In this document: piece by piece, positions 31,311 through 37,492 of the stretch
Position numbering within the stretch: the stretch's first letter is position 1
Layout: the number at the start of each line of letters is the position of its first letter
DNA from: a virus
Strand: one strand, 5' to 3'
Length of the DNA: 37,492 nt
Virus record (IMG/VR): IMGVR_UViG_3300027851_000072
Span: 1-37,492 of that record
Position numbers and translations under genes: made by a program
Notes under the pieces: generated by a model
Told to the model about the DNA's origin: nothing
The model's input: only the letters and a program-made list of their open reading frames with translations
Databases searched by the model: none

Positions 31311-31652
31311 TCACACCTCCCGAATGGTAAGGCCCTGCGCAGCCAAGATGGCCCGCTTGAGCTTGTATTCCGGGGTCTGAAAGCCCTTGGCGTCCTCGAT
31401 CACCTCGCCACCCGTGCGGCGATCCAGATAGACGAAGTCGGCGACATAATGCGCAGGCCGCCCGGTCGGTGTCAGGATCGGTCCATCGCGGCCCTTGAGC
31501 TGGATCTTTACCTGGCGCCGCAGGTCGGAAATCTCGCCGCCACGGGCCAACAGTTCCAGCTCTGCAAAACGCCGCGCCTCACGCCTGCTGTCGAAAGACT
31601 GGTCGCCGATCTGCGCCCGCTTTGCGCCGTATTTGTGGGGCTTGACCGTCAT
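31311..31652 (-). CDS. DUF1064 nuclease-like protein, 113 aa
   Basis: DUF1064 family; related in fold to small phage resolvase or endonuclease-I-like enzymes. Markers: KYGAKRAQIGDQSFDSRREARRFAELELLARGGEISDLRRQV, then ADFVYLDRRTGGEVIEDAKGFQTPEYKLKRAILAAQGL, with the likely metal-binding D-x-n-E-D-x-K set. A role in recombination or junction cleavage is probable. It overlaps the GapR-like gene by four bases (ATGA) and its stop abuts the methyltransferase start. Confidence 0.85.
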   Translation of the reverse strand: MTVKPHKYGAKRAQIGDQSFDSRREARRFAELELLARGGEISDLRRQVKIQLKGRDGPILTPTGRPAHYVADFVYLDRRTGGEVIEDAKGFQTPEYKLKRAILAAQGLTIREV

Positions 31653-31942
31653 GCCATCCCCAGCGCACTGAGATACATGTCAAGAACGGCCTGTTCTTCC
31701 GCCACGTCATCGGGCTTGCGCTTGCGCAGCGCGACGACCTTCTTCAGCACCTTCGTGTCGTAGCCCCGGCCCTTGGCCTCAGCCATCAGCTCCTTCTGCT
31801 GTTCGGCGACGTCTTTCTTCTCGGCCTCCAGCTGTTCGTAGCGTTCAATGAACTGGCGCAGCTCGTCGGCATGGACAGCATAGGCTCCAGCCTCAACCTC
31901 ACGGTCCTCGTCGGTATTCTTCATGGGGATGCGATCAAGCAC
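31649..31942 (-). CDS. GapR-like (DUF2312) DNA-binding protein, 97 aa
   Basis: Matches the GapR family, which binds overtwisted, AT-rich DNA ahead of forks in alphaproteobacteria. Pattern: VHADELRQFIERYEQLEAEKKDVAEQQKELMAEAKGRGYDTKVLKKVVALRKRKPDDVAEEQAVLDMYLSALG. The GTG at 31942 has GGAGAGG upstream; ATG 31924 (MKNTDED) is an alternative. Coiled-coil N-terminal half. The neighbouring replication genes suggest it works with the phage fork or topology. Confidence 0.88.
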   Translation of the reverse strand: MLDRIPMKNTDEDREVEAGAYAVHADELRQFIERYEQLEAEKKDVAEQQKELMAEAKGRGYDTKVLKKVVALRKRKPDDVAEEQAVLDMYLSALGMA

Positions 31943-32135
31943 GCGGGCCTCTCCTGAGAATTTCGTGGGTTACGCCCCGCAGCCGCGCCTCACAGATCGA
32001 GGCGTCCTTGCTGCGACGCAGGTGTTTCAGTCGCCGGGCCTCTGTCAGCAGAGCCAAGCGTTGTGCGGCCAAGATGGCCGTCTCTCCGTCGCTCAGCCTC
32101 GCCCCTGTGCTCCCGGCAGGCCCAGAGCACGCCCC
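31935..32135 (-). other. Second-frame extension of the zinc-finger gene
   Basis: In the frame one base ahead, LSDGETAILAAQRLALLTEARRLKHLRRSKDASICEARLRGVTHEILRR is a clean basic helix ending at a TGA that overlaps the GapR start codon (GTGCTTGA). It has no good start codon of its own. Taken with the upstream CxxC/CxxH frame it suggests a single gene split by a frame change. Confidence 0.4.
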
Positions 32136-32229
32136 GTTTGCCCTCCGGCAGCTCCGACAGCAGACCGGGCAGCCGGAAGCCGAAGGATGCGCTGGAGCCG
32201 CAGAGGAAGCAGGCGTGGCCATGGGTCAT
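31990..32229 (-). CDS. Zinc-finger-like protein, frame probably broken
   Basis: Starts at ATG 32229 in an ATGA overlap with the regulator stop. The first 45 residues (MTHGHACFLCGSSASFGF ... LWACREHRGEAE) have CxxC and CxxH pairs, a believable zinc site. After about residue 45 the sequence (RRRDGHLGRTTLG) no longer looks protein-like, while the +1 frame continues with a helical stretch to a stop at 31935 that overlaps the GapR start. So the real gene may span 32229-31935 with a +1 shift, a sequencing error or an indel. Confidence 0.5.
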   Translation of the reverse strand: MTHGHACFLCGSSASFGFRLPGLLSELPEGKRGVLWACREHRGEAERRRDGHLGRTTLGSADRGPATETPASQQGRLDL

Positions 32230-33053
32230 GTGTCCTGGCCATCGGCGCGGCTCAGCCAGTAGCCGCCGCCAGCTTTGTTGCTTGTGATCTGCCAGCCATG
32301 CTCGGCCATGCGCTTGCGAAAGGCGCTGATCGTGTTGGCGACGATGTTCCGCGCCGTGACCGCCTTCTTGTCGGCATAGATCGCCGCGCCGATTTCGGCC
32401 CCGGATATGCCGGGGCGGCTATGGATGGTGACGATGATCTGCGCCATTCTGGGCGAGACCTCGGAGCAGACCGGCGCGATTTCTGCCGGTGCTGCCGGGG
32501 CAATCAGGTTCTTTGATGCCGCCATGGCTGCACGCTTCAGCTTGATACCGTGACGACTGGCAAGGTCGTAAACCCGGCGCCGGTCAATGCCCATCTGCAG
32601 CGCGATATCCGCGGCACTCATGCCTTGGTCGGAAAGGCCCTGCAGGCGTTCCTTGATCGGGTCATGCTGGCTGACGATCCCGGCATTCTCGTTTGCCTTG
32701 GCGGCCTGCACGCGGCGGATGCGTTCGCTGTTCCGCCATGTGGCATCACGCATTGCCATCCAGCTATCCAGTTTCCCCGCCGCATCCGGCAGGCCGGAAA
32801 CCCCGCGCGGGATGATCTGCACCGGGCCGGTCACGCGCACGCCATAGCGCGCAGCAACATCCGCAGCCACACGGTCGGCATAGGATTGCAGGCGACCCGA
32901 CGCCGCAAGCGCCGGGCCACCCTCCACGCGCTGCGGGGAGGAGGTAGAGGCGCGCGGAATGGAAATTGCTGCCGGGGCCACACGGGCACCCTGCCCCGGC
33001 TCAGGGCCAACGCGGGGAAAGTCCGCTGCCCGGTGGTTGGTTGTGCTGCTCAT
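32226..33053 (-). CDS. Helix-turn-helix regulator, 275 aa
   Basis: DNA-binding protein of the early region. A flexible Pro/Ser-rich N-terminus precedes two possible DNA-binding parts: a resolvase-like helix-turn-helix (LSDQGMSAADIALQMGIDRRRVYDLASRHGIKLK, about 140-175), and a C-terminal winged helix (about 205-270: PGISGAEIGAAIYADKKAVTARNIVANTISAFRKRMAEHGW...GGGYWLS) like the effector part of OmpR-type regulators. It overlaps the small HTH gene by four bases. Probable role: control of early or late transcription. No sensor domain is visible. Confidence 0.75.
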   Translation of the reverse strand: MSSTTNHRAADFPRVGPEPGQGARVAPAAISIPRASTSSPQRVEGGPALAASGRLQSYADRVAADVAARYGVRVTGPVQIIPRGVSGLPDAAGKLDSWMAMRDATWRNSERIRRVQAAKANENAGIVSQHDPIKERLQGLSDQGMSAADIALQMGIDRRRVYDLASRHGIKLKRAAMAASKNLIAPAAPAEIAPVCSEVSPRMAQIIVTIHSRPGISGAEIGAAIYADKKAVTARNIVANTISAFRKRMAEHGWQITSNKAGGGYWLSRADGQDT

Positions 33054-33349
33054 GCCCCACCCTCCGCAACCCGCGCAGCAGATGCGGGTTTTTTCGTTGG
33101 GGATGGTTGCGCGGGGGCAGAGGCGGGGCCATGTCCTCCACTGAGGACGCCATCACGATAGGACCGCATGAATGCACGGACTTTTTCCGCAGTCTCTGGC
33201 CAGACCCGCCTGCGCTCACGCAGACGCGGGACCAGCTCGGAATTTCCACTGGCGCGCTTCCCGAAATAGCTGGCGCCCATTTGGGTCTCAGCGAGAAACG
33301 CCTCGATGTCTTCAAGGAGATTTTCTGAGGTTTGCTGCATGACGCCCAC
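33050..33349 (-). CDS. Cro-like small DNA-binding protein, 99 aa
   Basis: Small acidic-to-basic protein opposite the CI-like gene. Central segment (LEDIEAFLAETQMGASYFGKRASGNSELVPRLRERRRVWPETAEKVRAFM) is a degenerate helix-turn-helix found in Cro-like phage proteins. The frame opens at GTG 33370, but that start lies inside the first operator; GTG 33349 has AAAGAGG five bases before it, and ATG 33340 is another option. It is likely the first gene of the leftward operon and acts on the shared operators. Confidence 0.7.
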   Translation of the reverse strand: MGVMQQTSENLLEDIEAFLAETQMGASYFGKRASGNSELVPRLRERRRVWPETAEKVRAFMRSYRDGVLSGGHGPASAPAQPSPTKKPASAARVAEGGA

Positions 33350-33351
33350 AA

Positions 33352-33369
33352 TATCCTCTTTAGCGGACA
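33352..33369. promoter_or_regulatory. Operator A in the CI/Cro intergenic region
   Basis: TATCCTCTTTAGCGGACA, an 18 bp imperfect palindrome (consensus TRTCCKCTWWAGMGGAYA). Operator D differs at only two of its bases. Centre 25 bases from B. Confidence 0.65.
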
Positions 33370-33376
33370 CCGCAAG

Positions 33377-33394
33377 CGCTTTCTATCGAGGACG
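33377..33394. promoter_or_regulatory. Operator B, degenerate
   Basis: CGCTTTCTATCGAGGACG: the right half (GAGGAC) fits the operator; the left half is poor. Spacing to A and C is regular (25 and 26 bases), which is why it is listed. Confidence 0.4.
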
Positions 33395-33402
33395 TGCACC
33401 CA

Positions 33403-33420
33403 TCACCGCTTTCGCGGATA
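33403..33420. promoter_or_regulatory. Operator C next to the repressor start
   Basis: TCACCGCTTTCGCGGATA; its reverse complement TATCCGCGAAAGCGGTGA matches 14 of 18 bases of the reverse complement of operator A. It contains the perfect inverted repeat CCGC-TTTC-GCGG and lies nine bases before the repressor ATG, so it may autoregulate it. Confidence 0.55.
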
Positions 33421-33428
33421 ATCCCGCC

Positions 33429-33743
33429 ATGAGCGATGAAGCATGGCGTGAAAGGCTGCGCGCCGGATTGGCAGCCAGCGGGAAAAGTATGAGGGCTGTA
33501 TCCCTGGCAACTGGGAACGGTCAGGGATACGTTTCATCCATCCTGACCGAGGGCAAAGACCCCACGATAGAAAATCTTATGGCGGTCTGCGACGCTATTC
33601 CGGTCAGCTTGGCTTATGTGCTTTACGGCTTCGACATTACGCCAGAGGATGCCGATCTTCTTGCTGCGATGAAGGAAAGTCCCGAGACTCGGGATGCCGT
33701 CCTGACCCTCCTGCGATCTCGCGCGAAGCCGATGCAACCATAG
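33429..33743 (+). CDS. CI-like phage repressor, 104 aa
   Basis: Small repressor with a lambda-type helix-turn-helix. Residues about 5-65 (AWRERLRAGLAASGKSMRAVSLATGNGQGYVSSILTEGKDPTIENLMAVCDAIPVSLAYVLYG) carry the HTH_3 pattern with recognition helix near GYVSSIL. The remainder (DADLLAAMKESPETRDAVLTLLRS) is a short helical oligomerisation part; there is no LexA-like self-cleaving domain, so induction must work without autocleavage. The start at ATG 33429 is chosen over a longer frame because operators occupy the upstream part. It is divergent from the Cro-like gene. Confidence 0.85.
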   Translation: MSDEAWRERLRAGLAASGKSMRAVSLATGNGQGYVSSILTEGKDPTIENLMAVCDAIPVSLAYVLYGFDITPEDADLLAAMKESPETRDAVLTLLRSRAKPMQP

Positions 33744-33798
33744 CCTTTTCTTTGGCGCTCATCTCCTTAAGCGCTGCAACAAAATCACTTAAATTCAT
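33637..33798 (-). CDS. Small ORF antisense to the repressor end, 53 aa
   Basis: ATG 33798 has GGGGAG six bases upstream. The product begins MNLSDFVAALKEMSAKEKAM, a good amphipathic helix, then becomes less regular. Its last 107 bases run antisense to the repressor 3' end. Coding potential beyond residue 30 is doubtful; it may be real, or its transcript may act as antisense RNA on the repressor. No family recognised. Confidence 0.35.
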   Translation of the reverse strand: MNLSDFVAALKEMSAKEKAMVASASREIAGGSGRHPESRDFPSSQQEDRHPLA

Positions 33799-33981
33799 TG
33801 CCATCTCCCCAGATCGCCAAAAGAACGTAACAGGAACATTGACCAGATCAAGCAGGGAATCTGCTGGCCATCTGAAATCCTGTGGACAAGCCGAAGCCGG
33901 TCTGCGCGCCGGAGGCTCGACTCAGCCCCCGGCGCCACCCCATCATCAGGTCACCACAACCGCAGATGATGGAGATTCGAA

Positions 33982-34293
33982 TTGACCGATTACCCGACCG
34001 TCTCAATTCAGGGATGCAGCTACCGCGTGAACTGCGGCATCTGCAATGCGCCGGTAACCTTCCGGGCTGAACTCGATCCTGACAGCAAGGATGTCGGTTG
34101 CGCCTCTTGCGGGAACTGGGACAGCCCGGATCAGGTGGCCGCCATCGCGTTCGAGCACGCCAAAGACGAGGCCCAGCTGGCTGTCAACAGACTCGCTCGG
34201 GATGCCGCGCGCAAAAGCAAATTCATGACATTCAAGGGCAAGACGGTGAATGATAAGACCTACCGCTTCCGCGTCGGCGATATCCAGGGCTGA
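33982..34293 (+). CDS. Zinc-ribbon protein, 103 aa
   Basis: TTG start at 33982 with GGAG seven bases upstream. Two Cys pairs, CGIC (about residues 18-21) and CASC (about 40-43), make a zinc ribbon; the rest is a helix (AAIAFEHAKDEAQLAVNRLARDAARKSK) and a basic end. Probably binds nucleic acid. It lies on the plus strand after the repressor with no other gene of its strand until 35007 and ends at a strong terminator, so it may be expressed in the lysogen. Confidence 0.75.
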   Translation: MTDYPTVSIQGCSYRVNCGICNAPVTFRAELDPDSKDVGCASCGNWDSPDQVAAIAFEHAKDEAQLAVNRLARDAARKSKFMTFKGKTVNDKTYRFRVGDIQG

Positions 34294-34319
34294 CACCCAG
34301 GCATCCCGATCTGCCCCCG

Positions 34320-34343
34320 GCCCCGCCTCTGGCGGGGCTTTTT
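34320..34343 (+). terminator. Strong rho-independent terminator
   Basis: 8 bp perfect stem GCCCCGCC/GGCGGGGC (34320-34327, 34331-34338), 3-base loop, then TTTTT. Ends the repressor-side plus-strand transcript, at the convergent junction with the DUF2513 gene. Confidence 0.88.
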
Positions 34344-34358
34344 CACGCCCATCCTGCA

Positions 34359-34715
34359 TCATGACAACGGAATACCCAGCTCGCCCAGCTTGCGCATCGC
34401 ATAGCCCTCGGCCACCCGAAGTAGCATCTGCAGGCTGGCGCCACCCAGCATCCGCGCCCCGGCCTTGGTCGCCTCCCAGGCATCGTTCTGCCGGGTCAGT
34501 GCCAGAAAATCATGACCGGCATTGGTGATCCTGAACACCCCACCATTTCGCCCGCTTTCGGCCAGAAACCCGGCGTCCACCAGCAGACGCAGGTGGTAAT
34601 ACCGGATGCGCTCACCCTGATCCGAACCAGAGTGCAGCGCGCAGACATACAGCGGGTCGTCATGCGCCTCGATCTCCAGCAGGATCTGGCGCGCAAGATC
34701 GTCGTCTCGTTTCAT
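34359..34715 (-). CDS. DUF2513 protein, 118 aa
   Basis: DUF2513 family, winged-helix-like small phage or mobile-element proteins. The start MKRDDDLARQILLEIEAHDDP at ATG 34715 is the family start; a longer frame to 34949 runs through the operator region and is rejected. IRYYHLRLLVDAGFLAE and FRITNAGHDFLALTRQNDAWEATKAGARMLGGASLQMLLRVAEGYAMRKL are the conserved parts. Function unknown; probably a regulator. It has its own leftward unit, divergent from the 35007 operon. Confidence 0.85.
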   Translation of the reverse strand: MKRDDDLARQILLEIEAHDDPLYVCALHSGSDQGERIRYYHLRLLVDAGFLAESGRNGGVFRITNAGHDFLALTRQNDAWEATKAGARMLGGASLQMLLRVAEGYAMRKLGELGIPLS

Positions 34716-34888
34716 GGCAATGCCCCAACCTAACATTGCCATGACGCTATCGGTCGCCACGCTATCCGGGCAACGATTCCATGGCTGCAGTTCCGGTCGG
34801 ACGACCCCATCATCCTGCATAGCGCACCTCCAGCGGCACCGCGCCGCATCCGTGATTCTGGCACGCCCAGTATAGATCCGCAAATTTA

Positions 34889-34906
34889 TATCCTCTATAG
34901 CGAACA
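34889..34906. promoter_or_regulatory. Operator D
   Basis: TATCCTCTATAGCGAACA. The flanking base is also A in both, so 17 of 19 bases match operator A. Centre 29 bases from E. Confidence 0.65.
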
Positions 34907-34917
34907 TTCCTGTTGAC

Positions 34918-34935
34918 TGTCCTCTTTTGAGGATA
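34918..34935. promoter_or_regulatory. Operator E, most symmetric copy
   Basis: TGTCCTCTTTTGAGGATA: arms TGTCCTC and GAGGATA around TTTT, 6 of 7 arm positions complementary. It overlaps the TTGACT hexamer, the position expected for repression. Confidence 0.7.
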
Positions 34936-35006
34936 CATGTTGTTCCCATCAGCAGCGCCGAAACTCATTGAGCCGAGGGCCTGCGCCAACCAGTGAGGAA
35001 CCAGCC

Positions 35007-35258
35007 ATGAACACCCCGCTTCCCGCCTCTTTCCCCGCCCATGGTGGGGTCATCACCGGCTCGATCCTGACGCCGGAAGAAATCGCGAAAATGGATCAGC
35101 GCATCGTCTGGAACCGCATCGTGCGGCCCATGAAGATCACGCTGTCCCAGCCCCCCGCCTTCATCGGCCACAACCGCACCGTCCTGCCGCGCGGCCCGTT
35201 CGATCTGCCGGTGAAGCGTGACGGCGATGCGGATGCCGTGACGCATCGGGTGGCGTGA
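35007..35258 (+). CDS. Hypothetical early protein, 83 aa
   Basis: First gene of the rightward operon. ATG 35007 has GAGG nine bases upstream; the frame extends 13 codons further without a better start. Product begins MNTPLPASFPAHGG, with basic middle (RIVRPMKITLSQPPAFIGHNRTVLPRGPF). Family not recognised. Under likely control of operators D/E. Confidence 0.65.
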   Translation: MNTPLPASFPAHGGVITGSILTPEEIAKMDQRIVWNRIVRPMKITLSQPPAFIGHNRTVLPRGPFDLPVKRDGDADAVTHRVA

Positions 35259-35530
35259 TGACCGCCCTGACCGACGCTCTGGCACTGCCGCACTTCCACT
35301 GCATCGCTGACTTTTCGGCCATCGCCCATGATGGCGTGATCGCGGCTGGCAAGGATCTGCGGCTGAACTTCGATGATGCCTGCGACGACCTGATGGAATT
35401 CGACCGCGACGGCCAGGAGGCCCGGGTTTTCCGCATCGAGTTTGCCGCGGGCAAGGTCTGCGATGTGACCGAAGACGCCCGCGCCGCGATTTCCCGCTGG
35501 CGCTATCAGCGCGGCATTGCCGCCGAATAA
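35258..35530 (+). CDS. Hypothetical early protein, 90 aa
   Basis: Starts at ATG 35258, sharing a base with the previous stop (TGATG). Compact acidic alpha/beta protein (CIADFSAIAHDGVIAAGKDLRLNFDDACDDLMEFDRDGQEARVFRIEF...). No family recognised. A possible terminator/attenuator follows at 35554-35609. Confidence 0.68.
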   Translation: MTALTDALALPHFHCIADFSAIAHDGVIAAGKDLRLNFDDACDDLMEFDRDGQEARVFRIEFAAGKVCDVTEDARAAISRWRYQRGIAAE

Positions 35531-35553
35531 CTCGCCGCCGGGTGGGTCTCCCT

Positions 35554-35609
35554 GCGCCCGGCCACCTTCCCCGCGTCTGTGCAGCCACCACTCCGGGCGC
35601 GGGGCTTTT
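35554..35609 (+). terminator. Terminator or attenuator with alternative stems
   Basis: CCCCGCG (35569-35575) pairs with CGCGGGG (35598-35604), followed by CTTTTCTT, a terminator-like form. A second perfect 8 bp pair, GCGCCCGG (35554-35561) with CCGGGCGC (35593-35600), shares bases 35598-35600 with the first, so the two stems exclude each other. No leader peptide is evident. Confidence 0.4.
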
Positions 35610-35638
35610 CTTCACACCTTGAACCCGAGGAATGACCC

Positions 35639-35815
35639 ATGCTCACGCCTCTCGAAGCTGAACAACACGCCGCAATGCGCGCTGTTGCCGCGCTGATGGA
35701 AGACGAAGAACTGCGCCTGCGCCGCGCCGTCATGCAGCTGATCCGTGGCCCGATGGCCAAGGCGTCTCTGGTGGCCAATGCCCGCAAAGTCACGGAGCTG
35801 CGCCATGCCCGCTGA
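35639..35815 (+). CDS. Small helical early protein, 58 aa
   Basis: ATG 35639 with GAGG eight bases upstream. Product MLTPLEAEQHAAMRAVAALMEDEELRL... is all helix with a basic end. It overlaps the following gene by 11 bases, so it is part of the same operon. No family known. Confidence 0.6.
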   Translation: MLTPLEAEQHAAMRAVAALMEDEELRLRRAVMQLIRGPMAKASLVANARKVTELRHAR

Positions 35816-36053
35816 CAGCTGGAACGGGATCCGCATCCTGACGGAATGCACCGAAGGCGACGATGAAGATAGCTGGGAGGCATGGCTGGAGGATGACGCA
35901 GGCGGCTTCCTTGGCGAGGGATCGACCGAGATCGGCGCGGTTGCCGACCTGATCGACCAGCTGAACGCCGATGCGGTGGATGCCTTCGCAATGGCAGAGA
36001 TGGCCGCAGATGACCGGGCGCATGCGCGCGCCGAGCGGAGGGCGGGCCTGTGA
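35805..36053 (+). CDS. Acidic early protein, 82 aa
   Basis: ATG 35805 with GGAG upstream; the longer frame starting at 35745 lies inside the previous gene. Very acidic (TECTEGDDEDSWEAWLEDDAGGFLGEGSTEIGAVADLIDQLNADAVDAFAMAEMAADD). Acidic phage proteins of this size are sometimes DNA mimics or inhibitors; no such function is shown here. Overlaps the next gene as GTGA. Confidence 0.68.
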   Translation: MPADSWNGIRILTECTEGDDEDSWEAWLEDDAGGFLGEGSTEIGAVADLIDQLNADAVDAFAMAEMAADDRAHARAERRAGL

Positions 36054-36526
36054 CCGCACTCACCATCGACACCTATCCCGTCACGACGATCGACATCATC
36101 GACGCGCGCAACACGCTGCAGGATGACCGCTCCACCGATGACGAGCGCCTGAATGCCTGCGCGATCCTGGCCCAATCGCCGGATTGCGAGGACCGCATCG
36201 CCGCGCGGGAGACGCGCAATGCCATCTGGTCCACGCCCGCATCCGAGCTGGCCGCCGAGGCGCGCCAGATCAGGGCCGACATCCGGCAGATCGACGCGCT
36301 GGACGCGGTCTGTTTCCACAGCCCGTGGTCCGACGCCAATGAGCCGGCAGTCCGGCGCGAGGGAGTCGAGGATGCCGTGAAAGCGTTCGGTCGGCTGGTG
36401 ATGTTCGCGGTGATCGCTGCCGGGATTGCGATGATGGCTGTGATGGCTGCCGAGGTCAGCGACTGGCTTCGCGACGGGATGCCCCAGCCGGGCGCGCCGA
36501 TGATTTATCTGGAGGATGTGGAATGA
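36050..36526 (+). CDS. Single-span membrane protein, 158 aa
   Basis: GTG start at 36050 (GGAGG nine bases before). Residues 1-100 are soluble and helical (ARNTLQDDRSTDDERLNACAILAQ, ARQIRADIRQIDALD). Residues about 118-135 (LVMFAVIAAGIAMMAVMAAE) form one membrane span near the C-terminus, giving a tail-anchored-like layout. Family unknown. Overlaps the next start (ATGA). Confidence 0.7.
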   Translation: MTALTIDTYPVTTIDIIDARNTLQDDRSTDDERLNACAILAQSPDCEDRIAARETRNAIWSTPASELAAEARQIRADIRQIDALDAVCFHSPWSDANEPAVRREGVEDAVKAFGRLVMFAVIAAGIAMMAVMAAEVSDWLRDGMPQPGAPMIYLEDVE

Positions 36527-37492
36527 ACGACATGACCCCGGCGCCGGGAACTGCGCTGACGATCCCCGAACCCACCCAGCTTGCCACGATCTTCCGCGCC
36601 GAAAACGGGCTTGACCCCATCATCGCGCGCATCGAGGCAGAGGCTCGCACCCATGTCCCCGACACCAGCACCAAGAAGGGCCGCGATGCCATTGCCTCGC
36701 TTGCGCACAAGGTGGCGCGGTCCAAGACGATGCTGGATGATGCTGGGAAGCAGCTCAACGAGGAAGACCGCAAGCGGATCGCCATTGTCGATGCTGCCCG
36801 TCGATCGGTTCGCGACCGGCTGGATGCGCTGAAAGCCGAAGTGCGTCGCCCGCTGGATGAGTGGGAGGCGGCTGAAACCGCCCGTGTCAACCGCCTGCGC
36901 GCCAGGATGCGGGAACTCGATGCAGGGTGCGCTGACCACCTCTGCCGCAGCGAGCAGATCGCCAATGTTCTGGCAGAAATCGAAGCAACCGAGATCGGCG
37001 AAGACTGGCAGGAAATGCAGGGTGAAGCGGCGATCCTGAAGGATCGTGCCGTAACAGAGCTGCGGCGCAATCTGGAAATCGCGCGCAAGCGTGAAGCTGA
37101 TGCCGAAGAGCTGGAGCGCCTGCGCGCCGAACAGGCAAAGCGCGACGAAGAGGCGCGCATCCATCGTGAAGCCGAAGAGGCAGCCGCCAAGCTGGCGGAA
37201 CGGGTATCCAATGCCCGCGCATACATCGAAACGGTCGGCACCGGGTTTATCGGCGGCCAGCCGCAACCCTACGGCATTCTGATCTACGAGCTGCAGCAGA
37301 AGATCCCGTCGCTGATTGACCAGCTGGGGGAACATGCAGCGGAACTGCACGGGCTGCGTCTGCAGGTTCTTGAGCGTCTGATTGAAGACCAAAAGGCAGA
37401 TGCTGCGGCGAAGGCCGCCCGCGAAGCTGATGCGATCCGCGAGGCTGCGGAGCGGGCCGCCAAAGAGGCTGAACAGCGCGCGGCGCAAGAAG
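36523..37492 (+). CDS. Long coiled-coil protein, cut by the window edge
   Basis: Starts at ATG 36523 with GGAGG upstream and runs 323 codons to the window end without a stop. After a Pro-rich start (MNDMTPAPGTALTIPEPTQL) it has a domain like that of phage proteins often placed beside RecT/exonuclease genes (FRAENGLDPIIARIEAEARTHVPDTSTKKGRDAIASLAHKVARSKTMLDDAGKQL), then long coiled coil (EELERLRAEQAKRDEEARIHREAEEAAAKLAERV). TolA-like annotation of such proteins comes from composition only. Antisense ORFs here are shadows. Confidence 0.85.
   Translation, partial: MNDMTPAPGTALTIPEPTQLATIFRAENGLDPIIARIEAEARTHVPDTSTKKGRDAIASLAHKVARSKTMLDDAGKQLNEEDRKRIAIVDAARRSVRDRLDALKAEVRRPLDEWEAAETARVNRLRARMRELDAGCADHLCRSEQIANVLAEIEATEIGEDWQEMQGEAAILKDRAVTELRRNLEIARKREADAEELERLRAEQAKRDEEARIHREAEEAAAKLAERVSNARAYIETVGTGFIGGQPQPYGILIYELQQKIPSLIDQLGEHAAELHGLRLQVLERLIEDQKADAAAKAAREADAIREAAERAAKEAEQRAAQE

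Larger units (their letters stand above)
34716..35006. promoter_or_regulatory. Divergent control region of DUF2513 and the right early operon
   Basis: About 290 bases without a supported gene, AT-rich at 34870-34945 and therefore likely to hold promoters for both sides. TTGACT (34913-34918) overlaps operator E and could be the -35 of a rightward promoter whose -10 is not clear. Operators D and E lie here. Confidence 0.6.

Noticed and set aside
29850-31763. Plus-strand 637-codon open frame
   Set aside because: Antisense to the helicase-methyltransferase and DUF1064 genes; low-complexity shadow composition and no matching domain.
33752-33985. Plus-strand 77-codon open frame after the repressor
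   Set aside because: No ribosome site, Pro/Ser/Thr-rich composition, and it overlaps the better supported 33982 and 33798 frames.
36505-37488. Minus-strand 327- and 261-codon open frames
   Set aside because: Antisense to the coiled-coil gene, whose repeated GAA/GAG and GC-rich codons create them.

Overview
The window is most of a temperate siphophage (prophage) genome with an HK97-type head and a lambda-like tail, from a GC-rich alphaproteobacterium, most likely the Rhodobacterales (Rhodobacter/Paracoccus/Roseobacter group). The taxonomic call rests on high GC, a GapR-family protein, and a head-spike base/fibre pair related to that of the Rhodobacter capsulatus gene transfer agent (GTA). No integrase is inside the window and the right edge cuts a gene, so the element continues to the right. 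The left edge may be close to an attachment site or host DNA, but this cannot be shown.

Layout: about 1-1170 is a lower-GC plus-strand cargo unit (170 aa and 46 aa proteins) closed by a terminator. From about 33350 down to 1178 nearly everything is on the minus strand, as one long leftward early-to-late programme. In transcription order it runs: HTH regulators; a zinc-binding ORF with a frame problem; GapR-like; DUF1064; helicase-methyltransferase fusion; DnaA-domain-IV-like; 101 aa protein; replication initiator with internal iterons; two unknowns; a tRNA-Trp-like gene; HNH (HK97 gp74 type); small terminase; homing-type HNH; large terminase; portal; ClpP-like protease; major capsid; connector, head-closure and neck proteins; tail completion; tail tube; frameshifting tail chaperones; tape measure; tail-tip proteins; a 1683 aa gpJ-like protein; tail fibre; accessory proteins; holin; spike base and fibre; amidase endolysin; second holin.

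The immunity region (33340-33800) has a divergent HTH pair: a CI-like repressor (plus) and a small HTH-like protein (minus). Between them are three similar imperfect palindromes spaced 25-26 bp, and two better copies lie at 34889-34935 upstream of a plus-strand early operon. That operon (35007 to the end) holds small unknown genes and the start of a long coiled-coil protein.

Most notable items: (i) the operator array; (ii) a G GGA AAC slippery heptamer that joins the tail-chaperone frames; (iii) iterons inside the initiator gene, a likely origin; (iv) an independent plus-strand gene wedged between tail chaperone and tape-measure genes; (v) a homing-type HNH gene overlapping the large-terminase start; (vi) the helicase-methyltransferase with altered motifs; (vii) the cargo pair at the left end. 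All family calls come from reading the sequence and recalled family features; no searches were run.
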